This document shows positions 8,539 to 18,041 of a stretch of DNA of 64,000 bases, piece by piece. Position numbers and translations under genes: made by a program. The notes under the pieces were generated by a model that saw only the letters and a program-made list of their open reading frames with translations, was not told the origin of the DNA and did not search any database. Each line of letters starts with the position of its first letter. The stretch's first letter is position 1. Origin of the DNA: Fibrobacter sp. UWR2 (GTDB lineage: Bacteria; Fibrobacterota; Fibrobacteria; Fibrobacterales; Fibrobacteraceae); contig NZ_MWQE01000001.1 in NCBI RefSeq assembly GCF_002210285.1, positions 496,001-560,000 of the forward strand, written 5' to 3'.

Positions 8539-9846
8539 ATGGCTGAATGTGTAAAAGTTTGTACGCAAAACTTTGGCAAGGGCGCCCAGGACATCGAAGT
8601 CTACAAGAAGCTGGGCGGCTACGCGAATATTTCTGAACGCCTGTTCAACATGAGCCAGTTCGAACTCATCGACTACGTGCAGCGCTCTAACCTGCGTGGC
8701 CGTGGTGGTGCAGGCTTCCCGACCGGCATGAAGTGGAGCTTTGTGCCCCGCAATTCCGGCAAGCCCGTGTACATCGTGGTGAACGCCGACGAAGGCGAAG
8801 GCGGTACGTTCAAGGACCACTTCCTGATGATGGAAGATCCTCACCGCCTCATCGAAGGCCTGATTATCGCGGCTTGGGCACTCGGTTCCCGTGCGGCTTA
8901 CATCTACTGCCGTGGCGAATTCCTGCCCTGCATCGAGAGCATCAACAAGGCGCTGAACCAGGCATACGCTGCCGGTTACCTCGGCGAAAATATCATGGGC
9001 ACCAAGTTCTGCTTCGATATCTTCGTGCATCGCGGTGCTGGTGCCTACATTTGCGGTGAAGAAACTGCTCTTATCAACTCGCTCGAAGGCCAGAAGGGTC
9101 AGCCCCGCCTGAAGCCGCCTTTCCCGGCGGTGAGTGGCGCCTGGAAGTCCCCGACCTGCGTGAACAACGTGGAGACCATCATGGCCCTCCCGTGGATCCT
9201 GCAGCACGACCCGAGTGAATATGCCAAGATGGGTACGCCCCGTGCCGGTGGTACGAAGGTGTTCTGCATCTCGGGCGACGTGAAGAATCCGGGCGTGTAC
9301 GAGGCTCCTCTCGGAACCCCGATGATGACGATGATTAACGAGTATGCCGGCGGCGTCGTGGGCGGAAAGCTCAAGGCCGTGCTGCCGGGCGGTTCCTCTT
9401 GCGCACCTTTGACAGCCGAAGAAGCCGCTGTCGCGACGATGGATTACGAATGCCTTGCCTCGATGAAGACGATGTTCGGTTCGGGCGCCATGATTGTGAT
9501 TAACGATACGCACAACATGGTGGACCTGCTGAACTGCCTCGGCAACTTCTACAGCCACGAAAGTTGCGGCCAGTGCACTCCGTGCCGCGAAGGTACGGGC
9601 CTGTTGCACCGCATGCTGAACCTGATTGTCGATGGCAAGGGCCACGACGGCGACGTGGAACTGATGCAGAGCCTCTGCGGCGGTTTCGGCGGCGTGACGA
9701 TTTGCCCGCTGTCTATTTCGCTTGGCGGTCCGGTGTCCAGCTACACCGCAAAGTTCCGTGCGGACTTTGATGAGTATATCGCAAAGAATCCCGACCACGC
9801 CAAGCCGCGTGTTCAAGAAACCTACCGTCCTGGAATTTTCTGGTAA
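8539..9846 (+). CDS. nuoF: NADH-quinone oxidoreductase subunit F (NADH- and FMN-binding)
   Basis: A 435-aa subunit that oxidises NADH and passes electrons through FMN to cluster N3. Visible motifs are the glycine-rich RGRGGAGFPTGMKW for FMN/NADH, NADEGEGGTFKD (the usual NADEGEPGTFKD with Pro replaced by Gly), GAGAYICGEETALINSLEG, and the 4Fe-4S ligands SCGQCTPCREG plus the cysteine in TICPLS. The length is normal. It follows nuoE by 2 nt, which suits the NuoEFG dehydrogenase module. Confidence 0.96.
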   Translation: MAECVKVCTQNFGKGAQDIEVYKKLGGYANISERLFNMSQFELIDYVQRSNLRGRGGAGFPTGMKWSFVPRNSGKPVYIVVNADEGEGGTFKDHFLMMEDPHRLIEGLIIAAWALGSRAAYIYCRGEFLPCIESINKALNQAYAAGYLGENIMGTKFCFDIFVHRGAGAYICGEETALINSLEGQKGQPRLKPPFPAVSGAWKSPTCVNNVETIMALPWILQHDPSEYAKMGTPRAGGTKVFCISGDVKNPGVYEAPLGTPMMTMINEYAGGVVGGKLKAVLPGGSSCAPLTAEEAAVATMDYECLASMKTMFGSGAMIVINDTHNMVDLLNCLGNFYSHESCGQCTPCREGTGLLHRMLNLIVDGKGHDGDVELMQSLCGGFGGVTICPLSISLGGPVSSYTAKFRADFDEYIAKNPDHAKPRVQETYRPGIFW

Positions 9847-9850
9847 TAAT

Positions 9851-11443
9851 ATGAGTAACTACTACAACATGCCGAAACTCCCGACCGAGAACAGCCCGAA
9901 GGTGGAAATCTTCGTGGACGACAAGCCGGTCATGGTTCCTGGCGATACGAACCTCCTCGAGGCCCTCAAGGCTGTCGGGATTGAAACTCCCCACGTATGT
10001 TACCATCCTTACCTCCCGGTATCGGGTAACTGCCGCCAGTGCCTGGTGGAACAGGAAGGCCCGCGCGGCCGCATGCTGGTGATTGCCTGCTACACGCCTG
10101 TCGCCCCGGGTATGAAGATTTATACGCCGGCTTCCAGCGCCCGCGTCAAAAACGCCCGCAAGGCCACCCAGGAATTCATGCTGGTGAACCACCCGCTCGA
10201 TTGCCCCATCTGCGACAAGGCCGGTGAATGCACCCTGCAAGAGAACTACATGGAAGCGGGCCAGAACGAATCCCGCATGCGCCCCGAATACGGCAAGAAC
10301 TACCACGGCAATCCGGAACATCAGTTCATTGATGCGAAGGGACAGGTTCGTGGCGGTAAGCACGTAGACTTAGGCCCCCGTGTTTTGCTCGACGAAGAAC
10401 GCTGCGTGCAGTGCGACCGTTGCGTGCGCTTTATGCGTAGCATCGCCGGTTCCGAACAGCTGCAGCTCGCTGGCCGTGCCGACCATACTTACATTACTAC
10501 GTTCCCGGGCGAAAAGCTCGACCACGAATACGACCTGTGCGTGACGGATGTGTGCCCGGTGGGCGCCATGACAGCGAAGTACTTCCGTTTCCAGAAGCGC
10601 GTTTGGCTGCTTTCCCACACGCCGACGATTTCGATGGACGATTCCCTCGGTGCGAACATCTGGCTCGACCATGCCGACGGCCACATCTACCGCGTGATGC
10701 CGCGTTGCAACCCGGTGGTGAACCGCAGCTGGCTTTCTAACACGAGCCGCCTCGCGTTCCAGAACTTTGACAAGAACCGCATTCCGGCGATGGACGTGCA
10801 CAAGGTTACCTTCGGTAACGGCAAGGTCGCTATCGTTGCTGGCGGTTCTTGCACCATCGAAGACCTCGCTGCAATCCGCGTGCTCAAGGAATCGCTCGGT
10901 GACCGCGCCGAAGTCTTTGGCGGCTCGCTCCTCAAGGTGGGTGAACCCGACGGTATCGCGAAGAGCGGTGACCCGGTGGCGAACCGCGCCGGCATGAAGC
11001 TCTTGGGTTTCGCCGACGTTTCTGAATTCATGAAGCGTACTGCGGAATTCGAAACGCTCGTGACCGTGAACGCGAACCTCTTCGGCGAGGACCCGGCAGC
11101 GGCCAAGGCCCTCGAGAAGGTGAACTGCCGTGTGGCACTCTCGGCATTCGATGACGATACGGTGAAGAACGCGACTATTTCCATCGGTGTTCGCCACTGG
11201 AGCGAAGTCCAGGGCACGATGGTGAACAGCCTGAATATTCTGCAGAAGTTGAACGCCTGCCCGGTATGCCCCGACGAAAAGCTCTGGGCTCCGTACGAGG
11301 TTATTTCGCACATGGCCGGAGCCAAGTTCGAGACCGCTGCTGACGCCTTCAAGAAGGCGGGCGAGTATGCGCCGGTCCTTGCCGGCCTCAGCTACGATGC
11401 AATCAAGAGTACAGGCAAGTTGCTCGAAGGAGGTAACGCCTAA
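9851..11443 (+). CDS. nuoG: NADH-quinone oxidoreductase subunit G, short form
   Basis: A 530-aa protein. The N-terminal third has all expected iron-sulfur ligands: a 2Fe-2S set (HVC, GNCRQC, VIAC), the His/Cys set HPLDCPICDKAGEC (cluster N5) and RCVQCDRC with DVCPVGA (cluster N4). The molybdopterin-oxidoreductase-like C-terminal part is about 250 residues shorter than in many NuoG proteins (about 680-910 aa), so the degenerate cofactor-free domain is reduced. The start at 9851 is used because the ferredoxin domain begins soon after it; an upstream in-frame extension overlaps nuoF and shows no homology. The stop overlaps the nuoH start (TAATG). Confidence 0.95.
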   Translation: MSNYYNMPKLPTENSPKVEIFVDDKPVMVPGDTNLLEALKAVGIETPHVCYHPYLPVSGNCRQCLVEQEGPRGRMLVIACYTPVAPGMKIYTPASSARVKNARKATQEFMLVNHPLDCPICDKAGECTLQENYMEAGQNESRMRPEYGKNYHGNPEHQFIDAKGQVRGGKHVDLGPRVLLDEERCVQCDRCVRFMRSIAGSEQLQLAGRADHTYITTFPGEKLDHEYDLCVTDVCPVGAMTAKYFRFQKRVWLLSHTPTISMDDSLGANIWLDHADGHIYRVMPRCNPVVNRSWLSNTSRLAFQNFDKNRIPAMDVHKVTFGNGKVAIVAGGSCTIEDLAAIRVLKESLGDRAEVFGGSLLKVGEPDGIAKSGDPVANRAGMKLLGFADVSEFMKRTAEFETLVTVNANLFGEDPAAAKALEKVNCRVALSAFDDDTVKNATISIGVRHWSEVQGTMVNSLNILQKLNACPVCPDEKLWAPYEVISHMAGAKFETAADAFKKAGEYAPVLAGLSYDAIKSTGKLLEGGNA

Positions 11444-12798
11444 TGGATATTATTGAATCCAAAACCTGGGTGGAATGGCTGATTACCATCGCCAAGTTCG
11501 GGTTCTGCTTTGTTCCGGTTCTCTACATCCTGTTGCTCATCCCGATGGAACGTCGTGGTGCGGGCTTCATGCAGGACCGTCAGGGGCCGAACCGCTCCTA
11601 CATCAAGATTCCGTTCTTTGGCAAGATCCGCTTGTTGGGCTATGTGCAGAACATGTGCGACGGCACCAAGCTGTTCTTCAAGGAAATGTTTGCCCCTGCT
11701 GGCGTGAACAAGGTGCTCTACTACGTGGCACCGGCTATCCCGTTTGCCATCGTGTTCCTTAGCCCCTGCGTCATTCCGTGGTTCGGCCCGATGGTGTTCG
11801 AATGGGGCGACAAGACCGTCCGCATTGCAGGTTCCATCATTGATTCCGATGTGGGCGTGCTCCTGTTGTTCGGTTTCAGCTCGCTTTCTGCCTACGGTGC
11901 CGTGCTTGCGGGTTGGGCTTCCAAGTCCAAGTACAGCTTCCTCGGTGCGCTGCGTACGAGTTCCATGACCATCAGTTACGAAGTGTGCCTCGGCCTTTCG
12001 ATGATGGGCATCTTGCTCCTTGCGGGTTCCTTCAACCTGACCGATATCGTGAACTGGCAGGAACACCATGTGTGGGGTATCGTTGCCCAGCCGGTGGCGT
12101 TCTTCTGCTTCCTTATCGCTAGCATCGCCGAAACCGGCCGCGCCCCGTTCGACGTCGCCGAAGGCGAACCTGAACTCGTTGCTGGTTACCATACCGAATA
12201 TGGCGCCATGCAGTTCGGTTTGTTCTACATGGGTGAATACTCCCACATCTGCATCAACAGCTTCCTGATTGCGACTCTCTTCCTTGGCGGTTACGCCGTC
12301 CCGTTCGTGACGACCGAGACGATGCAGGCCCACATGGGCGGTTCGCTCGCCATCCTCTGCGGTGTGCTCGTGTTCCTGGCGCTTGCGTTCCTCCACATGA
12401 TTTACCGCTATTCCAAGAAGCTCGCTGCGACCAAGCTGACGAACCGCTTCGAAGTCCTCCAGGAATACAAGCTCTACAAGATTGTCGCCTGGGCTGCTGT
12501 CGCCGTGCTCGTAATTCTCGGTGTGGCTGCCTGGTTCTTCTATAATCCGGCCAACATGGTCGTGAACGGTGTTGCCGTGGGTAGCCTCGCTACTGCAATC
12601 GGTACAGCGCTCATCCACCTGCTCGTGCTTGTCGCGAAGAGCGTGCTCTTCTGCTGGGTGTGGATTTGGGTCCGCTGGACTCTCCCGCGCTTCCGCTATG
12701 ACCACGTGATGCACCTGGGCTGGAAGATTATCTTGAACATCGCCCTCATCAACCTCGTGGTGACTGCCGTCATCGCAAAACTCGTAGGGGGTAACTAA
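11443..12798 (+). CDS. nuoH: NADH-quinone oxidoreductase subunit H with an internal membrane insertion
   Basis: A 451-aa membrane subunit that forms the quinone-entry channel. Conserved blocks are ERRGAGFMQDRQGPNR, the loop AETGRAPFDVAEGEPELVAGYH-like segment (about 229-250, shown here in outline) and RWTLPRFRYDHVM before the last helix. Typical NuoH is 320-350 aa. The excess is an insertion of about 100 residues (about 288-395) between the penultimate helices, containing two further hydrophobic segments and a Lys-rich loop. It overlaps nuoG and nuoI by one base each. Confidence 0.95.
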   Translation: MDIIESKTWVEWLITIAKFGFCFVPVLYILLLIPMERRGAGFMQDRQGPNRSYIKIPFFGKIRLLGYVQNMCDGTKLFFKEMFAPAGVNKVLYYVAPAIPFAIVFLSPCVIPWFGPMVFEWGDKTVRIAGSIIDSDVGVLLLFGFSSLSAYGAVLAGWASKSKYSFLGALRTSSMTISYEVCLGLSMMGILLLAGSFNLTDIVNWQEHHVWGIVAQPVAFFCFLIASIAETGRAPFDVAEGEPELVAGYHTEYGAMQFGLFYMGEYSHICINSFLIATLFLGGYAVPFVTTETMQAHMGGSLAILCGVLVFLALAFLHMIYRYSKKLAATKLTNRFEVLQEYKLYKIVAWAAVAVLVILGVAAWFFYNPANMVVNGVAVGSLATAIGTALIHLLVLVAKSVLFCWVWIWVRWTLPRFRYDHVMHLGWKIILNIALINLVVTAVIAKLVGGN

Positions 12799-13364
12799 TG
12801 CGCGTTATTAAACAGAGGCCCATGAACTGGGTCGAACGCCTCTACATTTTTGAAGCCCTTCGTGGCTTGTTCACTACGTTGAAGCATGCTGCTCGCGGCT
12901 TGTTCCGTTACGAGACTCTCCCGACGATTTCGTACCCGGAAGGCCAGCCGGAAGTCCGCAATACCTACCGTGCAAAGCACCGCCTGATGTTGCGCCCCGA
13001 TGGCACTCCGCGTTGTGTTGCCTGCGGTATGTGTGCTGCGGCTTGCCCTGCGCACTGCATCTTCATTGAAGCCACTGCGAGCGATGACCCGCGTATCGAA
13101 AAGAAGGTCAAGCGCTTCGATATCGACCACTTGACTTGCGTGTTCTGCGGCCTGTGTGCGGAAGCCTGCCCGGTGGATGCACTGCGCATGGATACGAAGG
13201 AAATCGTGTTCGAACACCGCACCCGCGACGAGTTCGTGGCGACGCTTGAAACTCTTACCGCCTGGGATCCGAAGGATTACCCCGACGACGCGCAGAGCCA
13301 GGTGGCTCCGGGCGGGACCAAGAATGCCGAGGCCCTCAAGGTCTGGGGAATGGAGGTTAAGTAA
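12798..13364 (+). CDS. nuoI: NADH-quinone oxidoreductase subunit I (two 4Fe-4S clusters)
   Basis: A 188-aa peripheral subunit that carries clusters N6a and N6b between NuoG and NuoB. Both CxxCxxCxxxCP motifs are clear: CVACGMCAAACP and CVFCGLCAEACP. An N-terminal amphipathic stretch fits its docking on the membrane arm. It starts inside the nuoH stop (TAATG) and ends inside the nuoJ start, so the genes are cotranslated. Confidence 0.96.
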   Translation: MRVIKQRPMNWVERLYIFEALRGLFTTLKHAARGLFRYETLPTISYPEGQPEVRNTYRAKHRLMLRPDGTPRCVACGMCAAACPAHCIFIEATASDDPRIEKKVKRFDIDHLTCVFCGLCAEACPVDALRMDTKEIVFEHRTRDEFVATLETLTAWDPKDYPDDAQSQVAPGGTKNAEALKVWGMEVK

Positions 13365-13906
13365 TGCTTGCCCTGATTTATTTCATCATTCTCGCCGTGA
13401 TTACCCTCGGGGCTGCCGTGTGCGTGCTCCTGAGCCGTCATCCCCTTTACGGCGCACTTTCCCTGGTGACATCCATGGTTTCCCTGGCCGGTATCTACGG
13501 TCTTATCGGGAGCCCGTTCCTCGGAGTCGTGCAGGTCATGGTCTATGCCGGCGCCATCATGATGCTCGTGACGTTCGTGATCATGGTGCTGAACGGTGCC
13601 CGTGATTCGAAGACGCCGATGTTCGACAAGGTCTCGCTGTTCATTGTGCCTGCGGTGGCCGTGCTCGCTGGCCTTGTCGGGTTTGCGCTCGTTCGTGCCC
13701 CGATTGCCTTTGACACGACGGCGCTCCGCGGCTCCGTGGCGCTCACGTCCAAGACTCTCTTCGACGTGGCCCAGACCGGCCCTGGCTACTTTATCCTTTT
13801 CGAAATCCTCGGCCTCTTGCTCCTTTCTGCCATGGTTGCTGCAGTGCTCATGGCCAAGAAGCGCCTCGGGTCTATCGAAACTGAAAATACGGAGGATAAT
13901 CACTGA
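13364..13906 (+). CDS. nuoJ: NADH-quinone oxidoreductase subunit J
   Basis: A 180-aa membrane subunit with five predicted helices. The conserved third-helix region (VQVMVYAGAIMMLVTFVIM), which holds the pi-bulge typical of NuoJ, is present. The C-terminus reads GYFILFEILGLLLLSAMVAAVLMAKK-like, as in the family. One-base overlaps with nuoI and nuoK. Confidence 0.94.
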   Translation: MLALIYFIILAVITLGAAVCVLLSRHPLYGALSLVTSMVSLAGIYGLIGSPFLGVVQVMVYAGAIMMLVTFVIMVLNGARDSKTPMFDKVSLFIVPAVAVLAGLVGFALVRAPIAFDTTALRGSVALTSKTLFDVAQTGPGYFILFEILGLLLLSAMVAAVLMAKKRLGSIETENTEDNH

Positions 13907-14220
13907 TGGAACTCCAACCCATTTTCATCCAGATTCTTTCGCTCGCCATTTATGCTATCGGCATTGTGGTCGCCATTTCCCGCAGGAATATCTTCTTCGT
14001 GCTCATGGGTATTGAACTTGCCCTGAACGCGGTGAACCTCTCCTTTGTGGGATTCGCGAAGACGCTCCCCGCAGAACTGAGTGTCACGGGCCAGATCGTT
14101 CCGCTGTTTACCATTGCCATTGCCGCCGCCGAAGCGTGCGTCGGTTTCGCGATGGTCATCTTGATTTTCCGCAACCGCGAAAGCATCGATGCGGATTCCT
14201 ATTCCAACATGAGGGGCTAA
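13906..14220 (+). CDS. nuoK: NADH-quinone oxidoreductase subunit K
   Basis: A 104-aa, three-helix membrane subunit of the proton-translocating arm. The family core RRNIFFVLMGIELALNAVNL carries the conserved glutamate in helix 2, and a second glutamate lies in the AEACVGFAMV helix. The length is normal. nuoL starts 3 nt after its stop. Confidence 0.95.
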   Translation: MELQPIFIQILSLAIYAIGIVVAISRRNIFFVLMGIELALNAVNLSFVGFAKTLPAELSVTGQIVPLFTIAIAAAEACVGFAMVILIFRNRESIDADSYSNMRG

Positions 14221-14223
14221 TCG

Positions 14224-16251
14224 ATGACGAATATTCCTTTGTGGCTAATTCCGTTGTTCCCGTTGCTGGGAACGATTATCCTGGGCGCAATCGCCGTCTC
14301 CTCTTCGGGTAACAAGAAGGGCGCCCCCGAAGGCATCATCGGTGCAATTGCCGTGCTGCTCCCTGCGCTCTCGTTTGCCTGCGTGACGGTTCTTGCACTG
14401 AACATGCCCGTATCCGGATTCCGCGAAACGATTTGCAACTGGATCGATATTCCTCTCCTGAAGGTGGATATCGGATTCCAGTTCGATGCCCTCTCACGCA
14501 TCATGTTGCTGTTCGTGACTGGTATCGGCACGCTCATCACGCTCTACTCCATAGGCTACATGCATGGCGACCGCGGTTTCACGCGTTTCTTCGCCTACAT
14601 CAACCTGTTCCTGTTCAGCATGATCGTGCTCGTGCTTTCGGACAACCTGCTCCTTACGTTCCTCGGTTGGGAAGGTGTGGGCCTCTGCTCTTACCTGCTC
14701 ATCGGTTTCTGGAACAAGGACCTCAATAATTGCAAGGCTGCGAACAAGGCCTTCATCGTGAACCGCGTGGGTGATATCGGGTTCTTGCTCGGTATGCTCA
14801 GCCTCGTGACTATCGGTGGTGCAGGTGTCCTCAATTACGACATGCTCAACCATTTCATCAGCATGCTGATGGCCGGCGGTCACGTCGAACTCATCATGCC
14901 GATGCTCTTCATTACATGCTTGCTGTTCTTTGTGGGTTGCACGGGTAAGTCTGCGCAGATTCCGCTCCTCACTTGGTTGCCCGATGCCATGGCGGGTCCG
15001 ACTCCGGTTTCGGCCCTCATCCATGCTGCGACCATGGTCACGAGTGGCGTGTACCTGGTGGCCCGTCTTTCGAACTTGTTTGTCGTTTGCCCCGATGTAC
15101 TGAACATCATTCTTGTCGTGGGTGCCCTCACTGCCTTCTGGGCCGCCTTTGCGGGCCTGTTCCAGAATGACATCAAGAAGGTGCTTGCCTACTCGACGAT
15201 TAGCCAGCTTGGCTACATGTTCATGGCCGCGGGCGCATCGGCGTTCGATGCCTCCATCTTCCACGTGTTTACGCATGCCTTCTTCAAGGCATCCCTCTTC
15301 CTCGGTGCCGGTGCCGTTATCCACGCACTGGGTGGCGAGCAGGACATGCGCAATATGGGCGGCCTTATCAAGAAGACGCCTGTTACCGCCTGCGTGATGA
15401 TTTTTGCGTTCCTCGCGATTGTCGGCTTCCCGGGATTTGCGGGCTTCTGGTCCAAGGACCTCATCCTTGAACGCATCTTCACGGATTGCACCTGGGTGAT
15501 TACCGGTTCCTGGCTTGCTCCTGTCGTTCCGATGAACAAGATTTTCTATATCGTCGGTCTGTTCACAGCGGTTGTTACGGCTGTCTACATGGGCCGTCTC
15601 ATCATTATGACCTTCTTCGGCAGCTACCGCGGTAGCAAGGAAAGCGAAGCCCATATTCACGAGGCTCCCGCCGTGATGCTTATCCCGATGGTCATACTCA
15701 CGTTCGGTTCTATCTTTGCCGGTTACCTCTGGGCAGATTCCATGGGCGTGCGCTTCTTCGCCGATACGCTTGCTCCGGTGCTTAGTGCGGCACAGGGCTT
15801 TGACCCGGCTAGGGCTCTCAATCCTGAAGTCCTGCTGAGCGAATTCATTCCGCGTTCTGTTGAACACGTGAACCCGATTATCTTTGCCGCGCTCGGCACG
15901 CTTGCCGCACTGTTCGGTATGTTTATCGCCTGGAAGGGCTGGATGCATGCGCATATTCCGGCTGCCAAGGGCTCTAGCGCTCCTGAAGGCTATGCTGCCG
16001 GCTGGACGTTCATGTGGGATTACGTGCACGGCTTCTTCGTGAAGTGCGTGAATGTGGCTGCCTGGATTTGCGAAAAGATTGTCGACACGCTTCTGCAGGC
16101 TTTCCAGTGGACACTCGGTGCCATCACCACTATTCTGGGTGACGGAGCAACGGTGTTCCAGGTGCGCAAGGTGCGCTTGCAACTAGGTCTTAGTATCCTA
16201 GGTGTCGTCGCTCTAGTTGTCGTTGTTCTTTTGACTGGAGGTTTGGTCTAA
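14224..16251 (+). CDS. nuoL: NADH-quinone oxidoreductase subunit L (antiporter-like)
   Basis: A 675-aa polytopic subunit of the distal membrane arm. Typical motifs include the helix-5 region FLGWEGVGLCSYLLIGFW, GKSAQIPLLTWLPDAMAGPT, PVSALIHAATMVTSGVYL, and the lysine-containing HAFFKASLFLGAG. The C-terminal part includes the long lateral helix and an extra stretch ending VVVLLTGGLV. It overlaps nuoM by one base. Confidence 0.96.
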   Translation: MTNIPLWLIPLFPLLGTIILGAIAVSSSGNKKGAPEGIIGAIAVLLPALSFACVTVLALNMPVSGFRETICNWIDIPLLKVDIGFQFDALSRIMLLFVTGIGTLITLYSIGYMHGDRGFTRFFAYINLFLFSMIVLVLSDNLLLTFLGWEGVGLCSYLLIGFWNKDLNNCKAANKAFIVNRVGDIGFLLGMLSLVTIGGAGVLNYDMLNHFISMLMAGGHVELIMPMLFITCLLFFVGCTGKSAQIPLLTWLPDAMAGPTPVSALIHAATMVTSGVYLVARLSNLFVVCPDVLNIILVVGALTAFWAAFAGLFQNDIKKVLAYSTISQLGYMFMAAGASAFDASIFHVFTHAFFKASLFLGAGAVIHALGGEQDMRNMGGLIKKTPVTACVMIFAFLAIVGFPGFAGFWSKDLILERIFTDCTWVITGSWLAPVVPMNKIFYIVGLFTAVVTAVYMGRLIIMTFFGSYRGSKESEAHIHEAPAVMLIPMVILTFGSIFAGYLWADSMGVRFFADTLAPVLSAAQGFDPARALNPEVLLSEFIPRSVEHVNPIIFAALGTLAALFGMFIAWKGWMHAHIPAAKGSSAPEGYAAGWTFMWDYVHGFFVKCVNVAAWICEKIVDTLLQAFQWTLGAITTILGDGATVFQVRKVRLQLGLSILGVVALVVVVLLTGGLV

Positions 16252-18041
16252 TGCTGTTACATCTCCTTGTCCTCGCCCCGTTTGCTGCCGCCATCCTGAT
16301 GGTCCTCAATTCCAAGGAGGATTTCAAGGCGGCGACCCATATGGCAATCCTTTTCGGACTCGTGTTCCTGGGTATGTCCGTTGTTCTCGTCTCTGGCGGG
16401 AATATCGCCACATCTCCTGTGGAATGGCTCTGGATTCCTGGTTGCAAGGGTCCTTCCTACTATTACCTGTATAGTCACGGTCTGGGCTCCTGGATGGTGT
16501 TCCTGTCTTGCGGACTTTCGCTGGTCGCCCTGATTTCGGCCCGCGGGCTCCTGGGCGTGAACTACCGCAATTTCGCCATCGGCATTTTTGCCTTGATGGG
16601 CGCGATGAACGGAACATTCCTTGCCGCAGACGCCGTGCTGTTCTTCTTCTTCTTTGAAGCTATGGTGATTCCGGCTGCTATTCTCATTGCCAGTTTCGGC
16701 GGTGAGGACCGCAAGAAGGCAGCGATGACGTTCGCGATTTACACGCTTGTCGGTTCTGCCCCGATGATGGTCGCCCTGTGGTACCTGCTTACCATTGCCG
16801 ACAATTCTCTGCTGATGTCCCTTGCGATTGCGATCCAGGGCGTTCCGGAGTCGACCCAGCTGGTTGTCCTCATGAGCTTCCTGATTGCGTTTATCGTGAA
16901 GACTCCGATATTCCCGTTCCACGGCTGGCAGGCTATCACGTATTCCGAGGCCCCGGCTCCGCTTTCTGCAATCCTCACGGGTGCGATGAGTAAGGCTGGC
17001 GTGTTCGGCTTTATAGCTTGGGTGCTTCCGATTTTCCCGTTCAACATGCAGGAAATTTCCACGATGGTCTGGCTCGGCCTTGGTTCCGCCATTTACGGCG
17101 CGTTCATGGCCCTGCGTGCAACCGACGGCAAGAAACTCCTTGCCTTCAGTTCCATGAGCCATCTGGGCATTGCTGTTGCGGGTGTGTTTAGCCTTTCCGA
17201 GGCGATGCTCCCCGCGGTGCTCGTGCTCCTGGTTGCCCATGGTATTTCGGCCGGCGTACAGTACTACCTGATTGGTGTTGCCGAACGCATGACGGGCACT
17301 CGCAATATCGAAGAGATGGGCGGCCTTGCCCACAAGAACCCTGCGTTCAGCTTCCTGTTCGGTGCTGCAGGCGTCATGGCGCTTGCCGTTCCTGGAACTG
17401 CTGGATTTGTCGGAGAATTCTCCGTTCTCCTTTCCCTCTGGGACCTGAGCGCGGTTTGCGCAATCATCATGGGCTTTGTCATGATCCTTTCGGCGGCCTA
17501 TGTGCTTCGCTTTATCCAGAAGGTCATCTTCGGTAAGCCTGCTCGTGAATACACCGAGGGCAAGCTCTGCGGCCATCTCGAAGGCTTTGCCTATGGCGTG
17601 ATGCTCGTTCTGCTTCTCGTGTTCGGCTTCCATCCGTCGTTCATTACGAATGCCCTGCATGTCTACGAAGACGATGTCATTGAACAGGTCGTGGAAGAAA
17701 ATGCGGACGCTGTTCCTGTAGATGAAATTGACGAAGAAATGGAAGAGGAATCCGAACCTCTCGAGTCCCACATCGTTTCTTCTGCTGATATCGCAAAGCT
17801 CGATTCCTCGCTGACCCAGGCCGGTTTCTCCGAGGAAGAACGCAAGGAACTGATCAAGCAGGTAATTGAGACCGAGGCCAATATGGCCAAGGCGACTGCA
17901 GTTGCTGCCGAAAAACAGCAGCGCGAAGAAGAAGAGGCTCGGATCCGCGACGCCGCGAACAAGGCTTACGAGGAATTCGATGTCCCGATGGAAAGTCAAG
18001 ATGAATCTGCTGTGAAGAGCGAGGAGGTTTCCAATGACTAG
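16251..18041 (+). CDS. nuoM: NADH-quinone oxidoreductase subunit M with acidic C-terminal tail
   Basis: A 596-aa antiporter-like subunit. The membrane core ends near residue 470 and has the family blocks FFFFEAMVIPAAILI, KTPIFPFHGWQ, and the GAMSKAGVFGF region. Residues about 472-596 are an added hydrophilic tail that is very acidic (runs such as EIDEEMEEESEP) and then strongly helical, with Lys/Glu/Ala-rich coiled-coil character. Standard NuoM ends at about 500 aa without such a tail. The tail should lie on the cytoplasmic face, but its role is unknown. It overlaps the start of nuoN by 8 bases. Confidence 0.94.
   Translation: MLLHLLVLAPFAAAILMVLNSKEDFKAATHMAILFGLVFLGMSVVLVSGGNIATSPVEWLWIPGCKGPSYYYLYSHGLGSWMVFLSCGLSLVALISARGLLGVNYRNFAIGIFALMGAMNGTFLAADAVLFFFFFEAMVIPAAILIASFGGEDRKKAAMTFAIYTLVGSAPMMVALWYLLTIADNSLLMSLAIAIQGVPESTQLVVLMSFLIAFIVKTPIFPFHGWQAITYSEAPAPLSAILTGAMSKAGVFGFIAWVLPIFPFNMQEISTMVWLGLGSAIYGAFMALRATDGKKLLAFSSMSHLGIAVAGVFSLSEAMLPAVLVLLVAHGISAGVQYYLIGVAERMTGTRNIEEMGGLAHKNPAFSFLFGAAGVMALAVPGTAGFVGEFSVLLSLWDLSAVCAIIMGFVMILSAAYVLRFIQKVIFGKPAREYTEGKLCGHLEGFAYGVMLVLLLVFGFHPSFITNALHVYEDDVIEQVVEENADAVPVDEIDEEMEEESEPLESHIVSSADIAKLDSSLTQAGFSEEERKELIKQVIETEANMAKATAVAAEKQQREEEEARIRDAANKAYEEFDVPMESQDESAVKSEEVSND

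Noticed and set aside
14494-16182. Long minus-strand open frame (562 codons) opposite nuoL, and others opposite nuoM (16257-18197) and the fibro-slime gene (61326-63764)
   Set aside because: They mirror strongly coding plus-strand genes with high GC in the third position, have no recognisable domains or ribosome sites, and their residues (Arg/His-rich) are typical of antisense shadows.
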